The translations under genes were made by a program, and so were the position numbers. Under the pieces are notes generated by a model. That model was not told the origin of the DNA, searched no databases, and saw only the letters and a program-made list of their open reading frames with translations. Below, in pieces: positions 11,921-22,139 of a DNA stretch of 64,000 nucleotides (the stretch's first letter is position 1; every line of letters begins with the position of its first letter). Origin of the DNA: Siderastrea radians (lineage: Eukaryota; Cnidaria; Anthozoa; Scleractinia; Rhizangiidae); assembly GCA_964017195.1 (NCBI GenBank), contig OZ024897.1, forward strand, positions 3,143,409 through 3,207,408. Direction: 5' to 3'.

Positions 11921-14900
11921 TTCCCGTTCAAGCCTGAATTCTTTCAGGTTTCTTCTTTTCAACTGTTTAAGTTGAAACACGTTCAATGTGATGATCTTCA
12001 TATAATTCTATCATTATCCGCAGTTCAGATATATGTTTATTTCATATATTAATGTTCGTTACCAATTTTGTTTCGTCAGTCATTGTACTGTGAATTTAAC
12101 TGACGTTTAAAGTAAAGGCAGATATGTCAGTGACCTTAAAATGTCTCTCGCGATATGTTTTTCTTAACAGTACACTTAAAAAATCTGACATTTTCCAGAT
12201 TTCTCGTCAACCCGACTTGCTTTTATTGTCTAGAGGAACTTAATGGGGGAGAGGTTGTAAAGAAACGTAATTCAAAACAGTTAATAACGGAAGTAAGTTC
12301 TTTATGTTATCCTTCTCCTAAATGGGTCGGCGTACATGTTCCTGAACGTATGACGAAAATAACCCAAAATAAGTAATGCTTGAATAGCAATAGCAGGCAA
12401 CGGTTTCCTTTGCGATTTGAGCTGCTGATTTGGGACTGTTTGTCGACTAATTCGAACTAATAATTATTCGTTCCCTTAACAGTTATCGGAAGTGTAACGA
12501 TTCAGTTTGTTAAGCCTATTTGACCACAGGAAACCCAGGCAAGCGACAAGGGAGCGGAAAATGCAAGGATATGTGGCTCGTTAAACTTAAACGGCTGTTT
12601 GTTGTCATTTTCTGTCGTTCGTTGACAAGGCCAGTGAAAGAAGCCCATCAAATCCTTTTCAGTTTGCCAGTGAGTGGGCTGTTCATGAGCGTGGGATTCC
12701 TGTGACCATGAATGAAAATTAATTTGTGTGCTGTGGCCCCCTGGATACTCGGATCACGTGGCACCCCTTGTAAATTTGTTTTATAGGCTCTCAAGGACAT
12801 GTATGCCAAATTTGGTGCTTTTACGCGATTTGTCACGATTTTCGTAAATTTCGACGCTAACGGACTGGACTATTAGAGGTAAGACCGCTTCCATGAAATT
12901 CGCGGGCTTCTCTTTTGCGAACTGAGTAATGGCGGACGGGTTTAACGCGGTTTTCGGACATATATTCCTGGGCCTTGTAAGCACATAGCGATCTAATTTA
13001 TCGCGATTCATATAATATGGCATCTATTGAACAGTTTGAAGTTTAAAAAAGTTGAAAACAAAACAAGAAATTTTCATCGCAGTATTTGAAATGGCCTTGT
13101 CCAAGCGTGTTTTCACTCTTTTATTAACTTTGCCGGAATTCTCAGATGTTTTGGAGTGGTATCCCGAAACAATAAGGACTGCCAAACTATAATTTGCTTG
13201 CCTTGTTTTCACTGATTTGATATCATTACCTTATAAGCCGGATTAGGATCCATTACCAATGCCATATGTAGTTTCTGACCGTAATCAGTTTGAACTTCAG
13301 CTTAAAAAATTAACACATTCAGAAGGCAAACTCTTTTAGGCCCCGTCCACACTAATCTGGATAAATTTGAAAAAGGTTAAAATGTTTTTGTGTCTACACT
13401 ATCGCTTTCGAATCGTTTTCGCCGTACACACTGAAAAGCAGTCACCACCCCAGAAACGCCAAGCGCCATTCCTCAGGAATAAACACTTCATTCACGAAGG
13501 TGGTCCACCACGCAGTAGTTCTAGCGGGTCTTGTCCAAACCATTGCTCTTTATGCGATCATTAACGCCGTGGAGTTCGCTAAAACCTGCATTATAAGAAG
13601 CAATGAACACAAAGCGTTCTTCAGTGAGGTTTTCAGCAAGAGAGGTCGTTGTGTTTTGTTGTGTGAATGATCTACGTAGCTGACGGAGTAAGTGTACTCG
13701 AAAACTACTTGAGATTGGAATGAAAACTTGAAAACGTGAAGTTTGCAAATTCGCTAGACTTTTTTTCAGTAAATGGTGTTTGTCCCCCTGGAAAAAAGAC
13801 CGATAATAAAGAAGGCCGCTGCTGTGTTTTTCCTTTCGAGTATGGAGGACATCGTTACAGTGGTTGCACCACTGTAAGGCATGACAAATACTGGTGCTCA
13901 CTGGATGCTACATATCAGGGAAACTGGGCTAATTGCGGTGAGGATAGGATTGTACAGTTCATATGAAACTATATCTGGGACTCACATGGCGTATTTTCCA
14001 TATCCTCACTAGGGAAGATATCGATGACGTCATTTCCCGCTTTAAAACTGTTGTTTGTACAAAATACTCTTGTCTATGTAATAAAAAGAAAATTACGAGG
14101 TGGCTTGAGGATATGAATTTTGTTTTCGAGTGGTAAAATATTGTCTTGACCACTCAAAAATAAAATTCGTATCTTCGCGCCGCCGTGTAATATCCTCTAT
14201 ATATTTTTATCCCTTAACGAGTGGTCTACAGTATTTTTTCTGTCTCCATATTAAACACTGCTAACATAGGTTTGTGTTGTAGTGTAAGGCTGGATGAATT
14301 TGAAAGTTGCCCATTGAAGAAATTTACTTTTGAAAACCATCCGTAGTGCGATATCTTCTAAAGGCATGTGTTGTCAACCGGACCTACACCATGTACACAC
14401 TCCAGGGTATTTCAAACGTTTCAACCTACAATAGCGTCGACATAGAGTCGTCTTCTCAGAAATAGGGTCTTCCAAAGCTAGGTTTTAAAGCTTTTGTTTA
14501 TTTATAAAATGAATAAATAAATAAATAAATAAATAAATGTTTTCCGCTCTTTCATTTTATTAATTTAGACTGTATAACGTACTTTTATGTCTTTGTTTTA
14601 GATGACTTCCAATAGCCTTCGCGTTTTGTGTTTTATGTAAGGGTAGTGCAGGGTATAAGTGAATTTTATGATAATATGGTTGGGTTTTAACGGTGGAATT
14701 TTAAAATATAAGTGTTTCCAGTTTTTTTCGGGGGTGGGGGGTGGGGGAAGGGGGAAGGCGAACCTTCTGACTAACTTTTGAAAATGTAATTGTTTTCTTC
14801 ATTTTAGTGTGTGATGATGCTGAAGCATCACGTCATCGCTGCCAAAATAGAGGCACGTGCGTAAAAAGAAATAATGGATCCTTGACCTGCTCGTGTCGCA

Positions 14901-16814
14901 GTGGCTTCAGGGGGAGGTACTGCCAAACTGGTTAGCACTTTTTGCCATTTGGCCGGTGACCGACAAAACCGGTGTGATGGTAAAAAAAAGGATGTTAAAG
15001 TTAAAAGAAATGATTAAACAGCTAACAGAATAACGTATCCTCAGTTTGTTTGATTTATTTTGCTAATCACAAGAAATAAGTACTGTGTACTTTACCACCA
15101 CTGAAATATTGTCAAGCACCTAAAATTTCGGTTCAAACGGCAAATTCGTATTGGTAAACTCTTGTTTGTACGCGTTAAACCTGCGTAAAATTCCGAAAAA
15201 AAAGTATTGCTGTGATCCCATTTGAGTGCATGGTATTCTTTCCCTATTTACGCAAACAATTTGAAGTGTTTTTACATGTGGATTCCAAGGCTTCCCAATC
15301 CCACTCAGTTGCCAGCCTTAAACCAGGTGGGTTTAGGCTGGGTTGGTCTGGGTTATAAATACCCTGCACACTCCAGGGTATTTCAAACGTTCCAGCAGCT
15401 TCCTTGGCCCTACGGGTGTACCTTGTGTACCAGTGTGTGAATCTCGATCAATACACTACACATCGTTCCAAAGCGGTTGGGGTGGCCGGTCTTATTGGCG
15501 TGCTACGAAATGGCAGAGGTCTGGGTAAGGGCGAGTCGTATATCCCTATCATTCTTTTTGATTCTCTTTTGCATAGATCTCCCTGTTTCGCCAATGTAGA
15601 CTTTTTCCGCATTCACAAGGAATCCTGTAGACCACGCCACCTTGCTTAGTTGGGTCGACAGTGTGCTTTGGTTGCACTTAAAGCGACCAAAGTGTCGTTC
15701 TGGACTCAGTTGAAGACGGTACGAATGCCTTATTGTCGTAGGCAGTGTACTTTGATATTCGTTAAAAATCATCGTTACTTTGATAAGCTTCTCCATACAT
15801 GTAAACAATGCAACTAGGACTGCTAGGACAGTTGCGTAAAGATCTCTTTTCCTCCTCATGATGACAATTAAGCCGTTCAGCGATTAGATCACACCGACAG
15901 ACACAGTTCTGTCTTGTTAAGTTCCTGACTTTGGAGGATAGGTATCTTTTACGACACTCAGCTCAGTTGTTCCCATAACGATAACATATTGTTTAGGTTT
16001 GATTGTACAAGTTTAAAGGAAACGTTTTTTTGGCCTGGGAGTGTATCTTTTAATATCAAAATTTCGCATGTTAGACAAACTTCGGTTTCCTTGATACTAC
16101 ACCATCCTTTCGACATATGACCAGACTGATGACCAAAGTTTAGTTTTTCGGCACTAATTTCCTCGTAACAGCTGTCACCATAGTAACGGTAATGGCAGCC
16201 CCTCATTTTAAATAATGTCGACTACATCAAAATCTAATCAGACACTTTATGACGAAAGTTGAAGTGTTTGAACTACTCAACCTACACAACTTGCATGCAA
16301 AATTAGACAAAAATCTGTAGGACTGTTTTCAGTGAAATCATGAATCATTTTTACGGACTGATTCGGGTCATTCCTGTAGTTTTCTCCAATATTTCAAGAA
16401 AAATAAAGATTTAGATTTAACTGACCAGGAGTCAATGCAGTTCTTTCAATATCGGTGTAAATGTGCTCGTGCTTCTCAAAATAAGTGAAAAGACGGGATG
16501 CGGCATTTTGCACGTGTCATACTTTACAGAGTGGTCATACTTTTGAATTATCTGACTTACCTGCATTCGAATGATTACACTGTTTATCTAAAATACAAGT
16601 CTGTGTTGCCTTTTGTGTTTGTAGTGTATCAAACTATTCAATAAAATTATTTGTCATTAAAAACGCTCTTTTTGTGGTTTCTACAGTAATTACTCGGCCT
16701 TTTGAAGAAACAGTTATTTTACCAGTTGTTAAGGCACCTAACATTCTAGACAAAAGCTTGCAAAATGGTGTTGACCAACTCAAGCTGGTGTATGCAAACG
16801 TTAGCCAGGAATAG
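7667..16814 (+). CDS. secreted FN2-EGF protein, four exons 7667-7724, 13770-13937, 14808-14930, 16687-16814
   Basis: Four exons with matching phase-1 junctions give a protein of about 158 residues. Exon 1 encodes MFSAMKIIVFLCFVLYMVS, a typical signal peptide, and ends at TCC-G before GTAAGT. Exon 2 is a complete fibronectin type II domain, exon 3 a complete six-cysteine EGF-like domain, and exon 4 a 41-residue tail ending in TAG. Phase-1 symmetric exons are the usual arrangement for shuffled extracellular modules. The product should be secreted; FN2 modules generally bind collagen or glycans and EGF modules mediate protein contacts. Linking exon 1 to exon 2 across a 6-kb intron filled with repeats is an inference from phase and signal-peptide logic. 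The joining of exons 2-4 is better supported. An alternative is that exon 1 belongs to another transcript. Confidence 0.55.
7727..9831. other. intronic or intergenic spacer with degenerate repeats
   Basis: Contains three degenerate units around GTAGCCAGCTCCTAA near 8881, 8937 and 8998 (period about 56-61 bp). A perfect 19-bp inverted pair, GTGACGTAGAAGTCTCAAC, lies at about 7975-7993 and 9793-9811, and may mark the ends of an old 1.84-kb insertion. An 80-codon + strand ORF at 8081-8314 has no family resemblance. No gene is called. Confidence 0.4.
11046..11403. mobile_element. 358-bp MITE with GGGGCACCCAA ends
   Basis: Left end TAGGGGCACCCAAAGAG and right end TTGGGTGCCCCTG form inverted ends of about 12 bp. 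TTTTCT occurs on both flanks. The ends resemble hAT termini (CAGGGG...), with the left C mutated. There is no coding capacity. It is nested inside the 3-kb element. Confidence 0.55.
11690..12065. mobile_element. two tRNA-derived SINE units, opposed orientation
   Basis: A minus-strand tRNA-like head occupies 11727-11801 with its tail running leftwards. A 5'-truncated plus-strand head occupies 11882-11934 with its tail to about 12060. Both tails carry TTTTCAGGTTTCTTCTTTTC and a TTGAAACAC segment. Pol III box A (TAGCTCACAGTTGG, with a 2-nt insertion) and box B (GGTTCGATTCC) are recognisable in the minus-strand head. The same family recurs at 18.6-19.05 kb. Confidence 0.8.
13339..13450 (+). mobile_element. 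Harbinger-type element end, truncated
   Basis: Begins GGCCCCGTCCACAC after TTA and continues with the CTATCGCTTTCGAATCGTTTTCG block also found at 47339-47475. No matching right end was found nearby, so it is a fragment or solo end. It lies about 320 bp upstream of the FN2 exon, inside the putative intron. Confidence 0.55.
13770..13937 (+). CDS. fibronectin type II domain exon
   Basis: A 168-bp exon between acceptor TTTTTTCAG (ends 13769) and donor GTGAGG (13938), phase 1 on both sides. It encodes the FN2 signature: C-V-FPFEYGG, then Y-GC-T, then YWCSLD, then GNWANC, with all four conserved cysteines and the aromatic FPF and YWC positions in order. A clean splice-site pair and complete domain support a functional exon. 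Confidence 0.85.
14511..14538 (+). repeat. (AAAT)n microsatellite
   Basis: Seven uninterrupted AATA units in the intron between the FN2 and EGF exons. Confidence 0.95.
14808..14930 (+). CDS. EGF-like domain exon
   Basis: A 123-bp exon between acceptor CTTCATTTTAG (ends 14807) and donor GTTAGC (14931), phase 1 on both sides. It encodes six cysteines in EGF spacing: C-DDAEASRHR-C-QNRGT-C, then LTCSC, then GFRGRYC, with the GF-G-YC end motif. There is no DxD/NxE calcium-binding signature, so it is a non-calcium EGF module. Confidence 0.82.
15400..15760 (-). pseudogene. GIY-YIG endonuclease fragment of a Penelope-like retroelement
   Basis: On the minus strand a frame ending at 15503 reads KVYIGETGRSMQKRIK, then DRDIRLALTQTSA. 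This is the GIY-YIG core (VYIGETGR) as found at the C-terminus of Penelope-like and related retroelement proteins. Further downstream on the same strand, after a frame change, residues like HWYTR-TRRA continue the typical sequence to about 15400. Frameshifts and missing upstream reverse transcriptase show a decayed 3' fragment lying in the EGF-to-tail intron. Assignment to Penelope rather than another GIY-YIG-bearing element is from family knowledge. Confidence 0.7.
16018..16430 (+). repeat. single arm of the foldback element found at 35947-39429
   Basis: Shares with 35960-36330 the run TTTTTTTGGCCT-GGAGTGTATCTTTT, AAATTTCGCAT, CACCATAG-AACGGTAATGG, CCCCTCATTTTAAATAATGTCG and AGACACTTTATGACGAAA. 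It is diverged and lacks the opposing arm, so it is an old solo arm. Confidence 0.75.
16687..16814 (+). CDS. putative terminal exon of FN2-EGF gene
   Basis: Acceptor GTTTCTACAG ends at 16686. The phase-1 continuation stays open for 41 codons to TAG at 16812-16814, encoding a Val/Leu-rich hydrophilic tail (begins ITRPFEETVILP, ends VYANVSQE) without cysteines. Phase agreement with the EGF exon is the main support; the tail has no recognised domain. Confidence 0.5.
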
Positions 16815-17250
16815 TATAAGTTCCTATTATACCTTTTGAGGAGCCCATCACCTTTTGAGTGTTCGTATTTGACGTACCGGAACCTTTGATAGACACGTAT
16901 TGGTTATGAAAAATGCTTCCATCAGAATAACACTTGTCTTGTGAAAACATGCGTTTGTTAACGTTAACGCGACGTTAGTCGATTCTAACCCCTCCCCTGG
17001 AAACAAGCCCCTTCATTTATAAGCCCGCCCAAAACCCCTTACGAAGTTGTACAAGACCTTCACCTTTCGAAACTGAAAAAAAAAAAATAAAATAAAAAAT
17101 AAAAAAATAACAGGAAAACCTGTGGTTTATCAGAGACGGGCCCTTACAAGCAGGAGTTAAACGCCTACAGTTGTGATCATCTGAAACGTTAATGAACTAC
17201 ATACTAAATCTTAACATCTTCAAAACAATTTTTCAGTTAGGTACTATAAA
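16815..17250. other. spacer downstream of the FN2-EGF gene
   Basis: Contains an A-rich stretch at 17079-17110 (AAAAAAAAAATAAAATAAA-like), possibly a retroposed tail. Otherwise nothing was recognised. Confidence 0.35.
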
Positions 17251-17252
17251 TG

Positions 17253-17502
17253 TAGACTACGAGCAGTCTCTCTTTCCGCTCAGGGATAGTCGAGGGAAAC
17301 GAACAAGCGAGCAGGCGCGAACATCGCTCGCTGCGTTGAAACGCGACGCGCGTGTCAAGCAGCTAGTGTAGTCCAGCTCACTACACTGGCAGCTTGACAC
17401 GCCCTTCACGTTTCAACGCGGCAGGCGATTTCGCGCTCGCTCACTTGTTCGTAATCCTCGTCTATCTCTGAGCAGAAAGAGAGACTACTCGTAGTCTACT
17501 AT
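17253..17502. mobile_element. 250-bp foldback MITE, Mutator-like signature
   Basis: Arms of about 110 bp start TAGACTACGAGCAGTCTC and end with the inverted GAGACTACTCGTAGTCTA. The inner parts ACGTTTCAACGCG and CAGCTTGACACG also pair. The flanks CTATAAATG and CTATAAACG match at 8 of 9 positions, the duplication length typical of Mutator-like elements. A relative of one arm (CACGAGCAGTCTCTCTTTCC) is built into the repeat copies at about 30490 and 52020. Confidence 0.7.
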
Positions 17503-18559
17503 AAACGAATTTTGCGGGATCTGTTTTGGAAACTGCAAAAAAAAAAAAGAAAAAAAAAAAGAAAAAAAAAAAGAAAGAAATCTCAAAAATCAAATAGCGA
17601 ACCGTAAGTGCTTGAATAAACCCTTGGATTTCGCCTTTTGCATTTTCAGTATTTTGTAATACAGCAATACGTTTGATAAAATTGCGTTTATACCTGTAAG
17701 TTTGTGTGATTAATTGTGGAAAAAAACCTTTTGCAATTTGCTCAAGACTAGTTTTCACCGCAAAATGTTTTGATTCGACAAAATTAACCCAGGTATGTTC
17801 CCTCTTTATATGAGCTAGATTTTAAACGCATGAATTGGCATATTCTCAGTTGAGATCAATGAAAGACGTTTCATTCCATGGTCATAACAAAATAAATTCA
17901 TTATTACGCGTGTAATTTACTTTCCTGCTTAATCCAGAAAAGACTTCAAAAAGCCTCAGGAAGTCCAAGAACCGAAACGTATGCCTCAATTTTCACTTGG
18001 CGACCTTTGGATAAGCCTTTCCTTTTCTTTGAGGAAAATGCTAATGATATTGCAACGTTGCAATCTGGTTATGAAGCTCAGCAGAGTCCTTGGATTTATG
18101 TGTTAGTTACCGTTTTCAGCCTTGACCGTGCACATACAACAATAGGTTTTGAATTTTGCATGAGCAACTAACCAATGAAAATGTCACTGTTAAGTTAATC
18201 GGCCATACTGTGCGAACGTGTCCACGGTCGTAGCACTTTCAACATAAATTGCAGCACCTTTGTTTGATGGCCTTTGAAACTTTCAAGGTTTCGTAACCAG
18301 TCCGTCGAGTAACTGCAGTGTAACTGTGACCTGTGTCAAACAAAAACTGAAAAAACCTCAATAATTAGTAGGTCCTCCAGCTACAAGCGACCCGTCATTT
18401 GAACGTAACAGCAACGTTGATCTGAGCTCTTCAATTTCCAGTCCATGCATTTGCGGAGTCTCCTATAGTTTTCCCGTTTGTTTTCAGCTTTTAAATGGTG
18501 TATTTTGAACCATGTAATGTCACAAACCCTCTTACCGAAAATTTTTGCGTACAATAATC
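17503..18559. other. spacer with A-rich microsatellite
   Basis: An (A)nG run at 17537-17577, then unique AT-rich DNA. No exon with a supported splice frame was seen. Confidence 0.35.
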
Positions 18560-19050
18560 AGTCCGTGTTTCAACCTAAGCGGTTGAAAAGAAGAAACCTG
18601 AAAAAATTCAGGCTTGAACGGGAATCGTACCCATGACCTCTGCGATACCGCCGGCAGGCGCTCTAACCAACTGAGCTATCTGAATTTTTTTTCAGGTTTC
18701 TTCTTTTCAACCGCTTAGGTTGAAACACCTTCACTGCGATGATCTACATACAATTCTATCTTTATCCGCAGTTCAAATATATGAATTTCATATATTAATG
18801 TTTATTTTTTCTCCATCTAGTACGGGATAAATACGAACTCTCAATTGACCAGCTCCCAGTTGGCTTGATAGCTCAGTTGGTTAGAGCGCCTGCACCGGTA
18901 TCGCAGAGGTCATGGGTTCGATTCCCGTTCAAGCCTGAATTTTTTCAGGTTTCTTCTTTTCAACCGCTTAGGTTGAAACACCTTCACTGCGATGATCTAC
19001 ATACAATTCTGTCTCATCCGCAGTTCAAATATATGAATTTCATATGTTAA
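18560..19050. mobile_element. cluster of three tRNA-derived SINE units
   Basis: Unit 1 is minus strand, with a 5'-truncated head at about 18610-18682. Unit 2 is a plus-strand tail only (about 18683-18812) abutting it. Unit 3 is a full plus-strand unit: leader from about 18813, head 18862-18935, tail to about 19050. In unit 3 the acceptor stem (GGCTTGA with TCAAGCC), D stem and T stem pair. The anticodon arm carries an extra base and a weak stem, with GGT where a Thr anticodon would sit. Boxes A (TAGCTCAGTTGG) and B (GGTTCGATTCC) are intact. The tail of unit 2 directly precedes the leader of unit 3, so the units are joined in tandem as well as opposed. Confidence 0.8.
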
Positions 19051-19630
19051 TGTTTAATAATCAGTCCGTTCACCAAGGATGTAGTGTGATCGACTCTCAA
19101 ACTCTTTCCAGGGTCCCTTGAAACCTCCAAACATGGCGTCCTGGATGGATTGCAAAAACATGGCCTTGTCACAAGAACACCAAGGTCAAACCATAATCCA
19201 TCTTCCGTCTCCTCCTCCATAGAATAGCGTGACCTTGAATACCCTACTACAAAAACACCTTTCTTATTACTATATCCGGCGCTTAGACTCCAAGGCCTGG
19301 GCCCGTCTAACAATCACACGGTTGAATCTCTTACGGAGGCCTTTTTAAAATATAGAAGCAAGCAAACATTGGCTAAAAGGTTGCTTTCTCAGTGTCAGAA
19401 CCGCTAAATCGGCTCAATTCCCCACCATGCACTTACATTCGTTCACGCAATCCCGAGCGTGATGCTGCTTTTTAATAAAGGTTTCGTGACAAACCAAGGT
19501 AACATAGCAGGTGTGTGTAACCGCAACTATTGTCAGGTCATACTAACTGCGCATACCATTTAGGCTATTTCCGACATACCTTTACTTCAGAAAAGAAGAG
19601 ACAAAGCTCGGTCGATGCGTGACACCAGTT
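19051..19630. other. spacer, no gene recognised
   Basis: Unique-looking sequence with only short minus-strand ORFs. Nothing supported. Confidence 0.3.
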
Positions 19631-21610
19631 AATATATAGATTTAGCCAAGCCTAAAACCGGAGCCGCGAAGGAATAAACTGGTGTTCGTTTCTCAAAAAT
19701 AGTCCTGAAACTTTTCGCTCTGAAATATATTTCGGGGCTTTTTTTGTCTCGTTCGCTTTCGAAAAGTGTTTCTCAAAAAGCCTGAAAGTGTTCCGAATTG
19801 TCCTCCAATATTTTGCGGATCTGTTCTGTAAAACCAAGCTCGAAAGGTCATTCTAGAGGCTGAGCACAGCTTGATTATTTTACTCACGAGCCGTCTTGCT
19901 TGGTGTTTGCAGATCTTTGCAATGTTTCTATATCCTGTCATTAACTGTCAAGGCTTGTCAAATCTCCTTGGATTATTGGCTGTTCGCTTGAATGAACTTG
20001 AAACGGCGCTCATTTACAAAAACAAAATAAAAATTATTCGAGTATTTAAATGGGTTATCTTCATCGCGTTCGGATGTTAACAAATAACATGAACTGCTAC
20101 TAAATAAAAATATTAGTCTGGTCAAAAATTTATACTGACATTTCACCGGCATTTTACTGGGATTACCCGAAAGAAAGGATCTGGGGAGCTTCGAAGCACT
20201 TGTAATAAACTTATTGAAGAAATGTCGCGTAGGTTTTAGCAGCCGCGAAAAAATTCAAGCACTTTGAGGAACACACATTACTTACCGGATAAAATAGCTT
20301 TAAACTCAAAACTGCTCCCCTTTTAAGCAACCCTTATATTTCGTTCTTTAACTTGAGACCATCGAGATTGAAAACAAACAAACAAACACCGTCCAAACAT
20401 TCTTACATGCTGTAACTCTGTGACATAAGTTTTGCGGCTGCAAATTGTCTGAAATTCGAGCGCTTTTAAAAATGCACAGAACTGTTTTTGGAAGCTTTTC
20501 GGATATAATAGGTTTAAACCGACAACTGCTTCGCTTATAGTTTTTCAAATAACTGTTATATTTCGTTCTCTAACTAGAGACCATCAAGATTCAAAACAAA
20601 GAAACGCCAAACACGCTTTAATTAAATAATGCCGGCATAAGTTTTGCGGATGCGAAGTAAGCCTATATAAAGTTAGGCGCTTTGAGGAACGCACAAAACT
20701 GTTTTCGGAAGCTTTTGGCATAAAATAGCCTTAAAACGACAACTGCTTCACTTAAAAGATTATTACTATTGAAAACTTCTAGGACAAGAAAATCGACAGT
20801 TGCACAAAGAGATGGACCGGACGGTGAAAATTGAAAGCAAAGCTTGTGCAGTTGTCTTGCGGCTGTGCTTAGACCTACTGTTATGAATAAACAAACACAA
20901 AATAATGGACAGAGAAATCATTTTTGAAAAACGTTTATTCGAAAGCCTGTAAGTTTATACTTAAATGCAATTCGCGTTAGTCTTCCAAAATCGTAGGTCG
21001 GTCCACGCGAGTGAAATCGGCTGAGCATGGCAAAATATTCAAGAATCTGTCACAAATCTGAGCGCGTTTTCTAATAATTTTTTAAAGTCAAAAGTAAATG
21101 ACCATTTCAAAACGTAATTTCTTTCATCGTAATACTCGAAATCATGTACCTTAGACCCTTTAAAAACTTCACTTACTCAGTTGTGTTTCAGAACAGGGCA
21201 AACTCTCCGCCGTGAAGAAAACAAAGCGATGAAGTCCTTTGAAAGCAGCTTTCGTAACTTGAACTTTTCGCCTTCTACCAGTATTCTTTTGAACTTTTTC
21301 TTCGCATTTATAGATATTACTTGTTTTTTTTTTGTCAAGTATAAAACTTCAGTACTCTCGAGCAATCGTTAAATGCTAAAGAAGCTGAAGCTTTTAAAGA
21401 AACCTCTTTTTCAAAAGCGACGATGGTCATGCGATTTCCCGCCAAGAAAAACGCTGGTTGCCCAAAAGCACCGCGCGATTTCCCGCCAAGAAAAGATGGC
21501 ATTCTCTACCCCCGTCGGGTTATCTTGGGACTTCCCTCCCCCTCCCACAGAGTCTGTGCGGACGGACGGACGTACGGACGTACGGACGGACGGTCACGTG
21601 ACTAATAATA
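19631..21610 (+). repeat. interspersed repeat family A, copy 2
   Basis: Collinear with 4630-7090 minus the MITE. It shows the empty MITE site at about 20655. The 3' end carries a (CGGA)n(CGTA)-type run at about 21556-21595 followed by TCACGTGAC, then a second ATATAGATTTA-CAAGCCTAAA motif at about 21610-21630 echoing the start of the repeat in the same orientation. A similar CGGACGGACGTACGG run with TCACGTGAC recurs at 22358-22396. Confidence 0.8.
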
Positions 21611-21639
21611 TAGATTTAATCAAGCCTAAAGGCGGAGCC

Positions 21640-21790
21640 CCCCTTTTTGTTTTGTCTGTTTTTTGTTTTTGTTTTTTGTTTTGTTTTTTTGTTTTGTTTT
21701 TGCTGGAAGTTATTAATTTATGAAAATACTCTCATCCAAGTCGTTTTATTAAAAAAAAAAAACAAAGGAAAAAAAAAAGAAAAAAAATGT
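21640..21790 (+). repeat. T-rich and A-rich low-complexity runs
   Basis: (GTTTT)n at about 21650-21702, then A-rich DNA at 21750-21787. The A-rich block sits next to the tRNA-like SINE relic. Confidence 0.8.
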
Positions 21791-21862
21791 TTGCTCCCGC
21801 TGAGTGTCGAGCCCGGCTCGTCGGCGTGAGATGCCGGTAACTAGTCCACTAGGCCATGGGCG
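21791..21862 (-). mobile_element. tRNA-Glu-like SINE head (pseudo-tRNA)
   Basis: Read on the minus strand: box A TGGCCTAGTGG, an anticodon loop ATCTCAC with CTC in the anticodon position, flanked by CGGC/GCCG, then a box-B-like GGGCTCGACACTC. This resembles tRNA-Glu(CTC), but the acceptor ends do not pair, so it is a degenerate tRNA-derived SINE head and not a tRNA gene. Confidence 0.55.
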
Positions 21863-22139
21863 TTTGACATTGTTTTCGTAGTTAATTTTAATACTTATTT
21901 CTTTCTTCGTGACAAGCTGCCTATCAGCATGAAAATGCTGGTGTTTTTCCTGGCAAAATGTGTTCGAAACGCCGTAAAAACCATGGTTGTGGACAGAAAA
22001 AACCAAAAAGCACTAGCTCTGCTATATTTGGCGTCGAAACCGCTGCGAAAAGCTGCGAACTCAAGCGGTGTGCCGACCGAGTTTGAACAGAACCGACGAG
22101 GCAAATTTGAACTTTTTGCCTGAACTTTATCGCCGAATT

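Larger units (their letters stand above)
9832..12872. mobile_element. 3-kb element with diverged ~140-bp inverted ends
   Basis: The left arm (about 9832-9965) starts ATAGTCCGGTCCGTTA and the right arm (about 12726-12872) ends with the inverted TAACGGACTGGACTAT. Both arms contain matching inner segments around CGTGACAAATCACG/CGCGATTTGTCACG, TTTGGCA, and GGGGTGCCACG/CGTGGCACCCC. Divergence is roughly 20 percent by eye. The interior holds a small MITE and a pair of SINEs but no transposase, so it is a non-autonomous or decayed DNA transposon. Confidence 0.65.

Noticed and set aside
13521..13901. Minus-strand 126-codon ORF overlapping the FN2 exon
   Set aside because: The + strand frame encodes a complete FN2 domain with splice sites; the antisense frame has no recognised motif.
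18862..18935. Functional tRNA-Thr gene
   Set aside because: Acceptor, D and T stems and pol III boxes are good, but the anticodon arm has an extra base and a mismatched stem, and copies with a shared tail occur in clusters. It is a SINE head.
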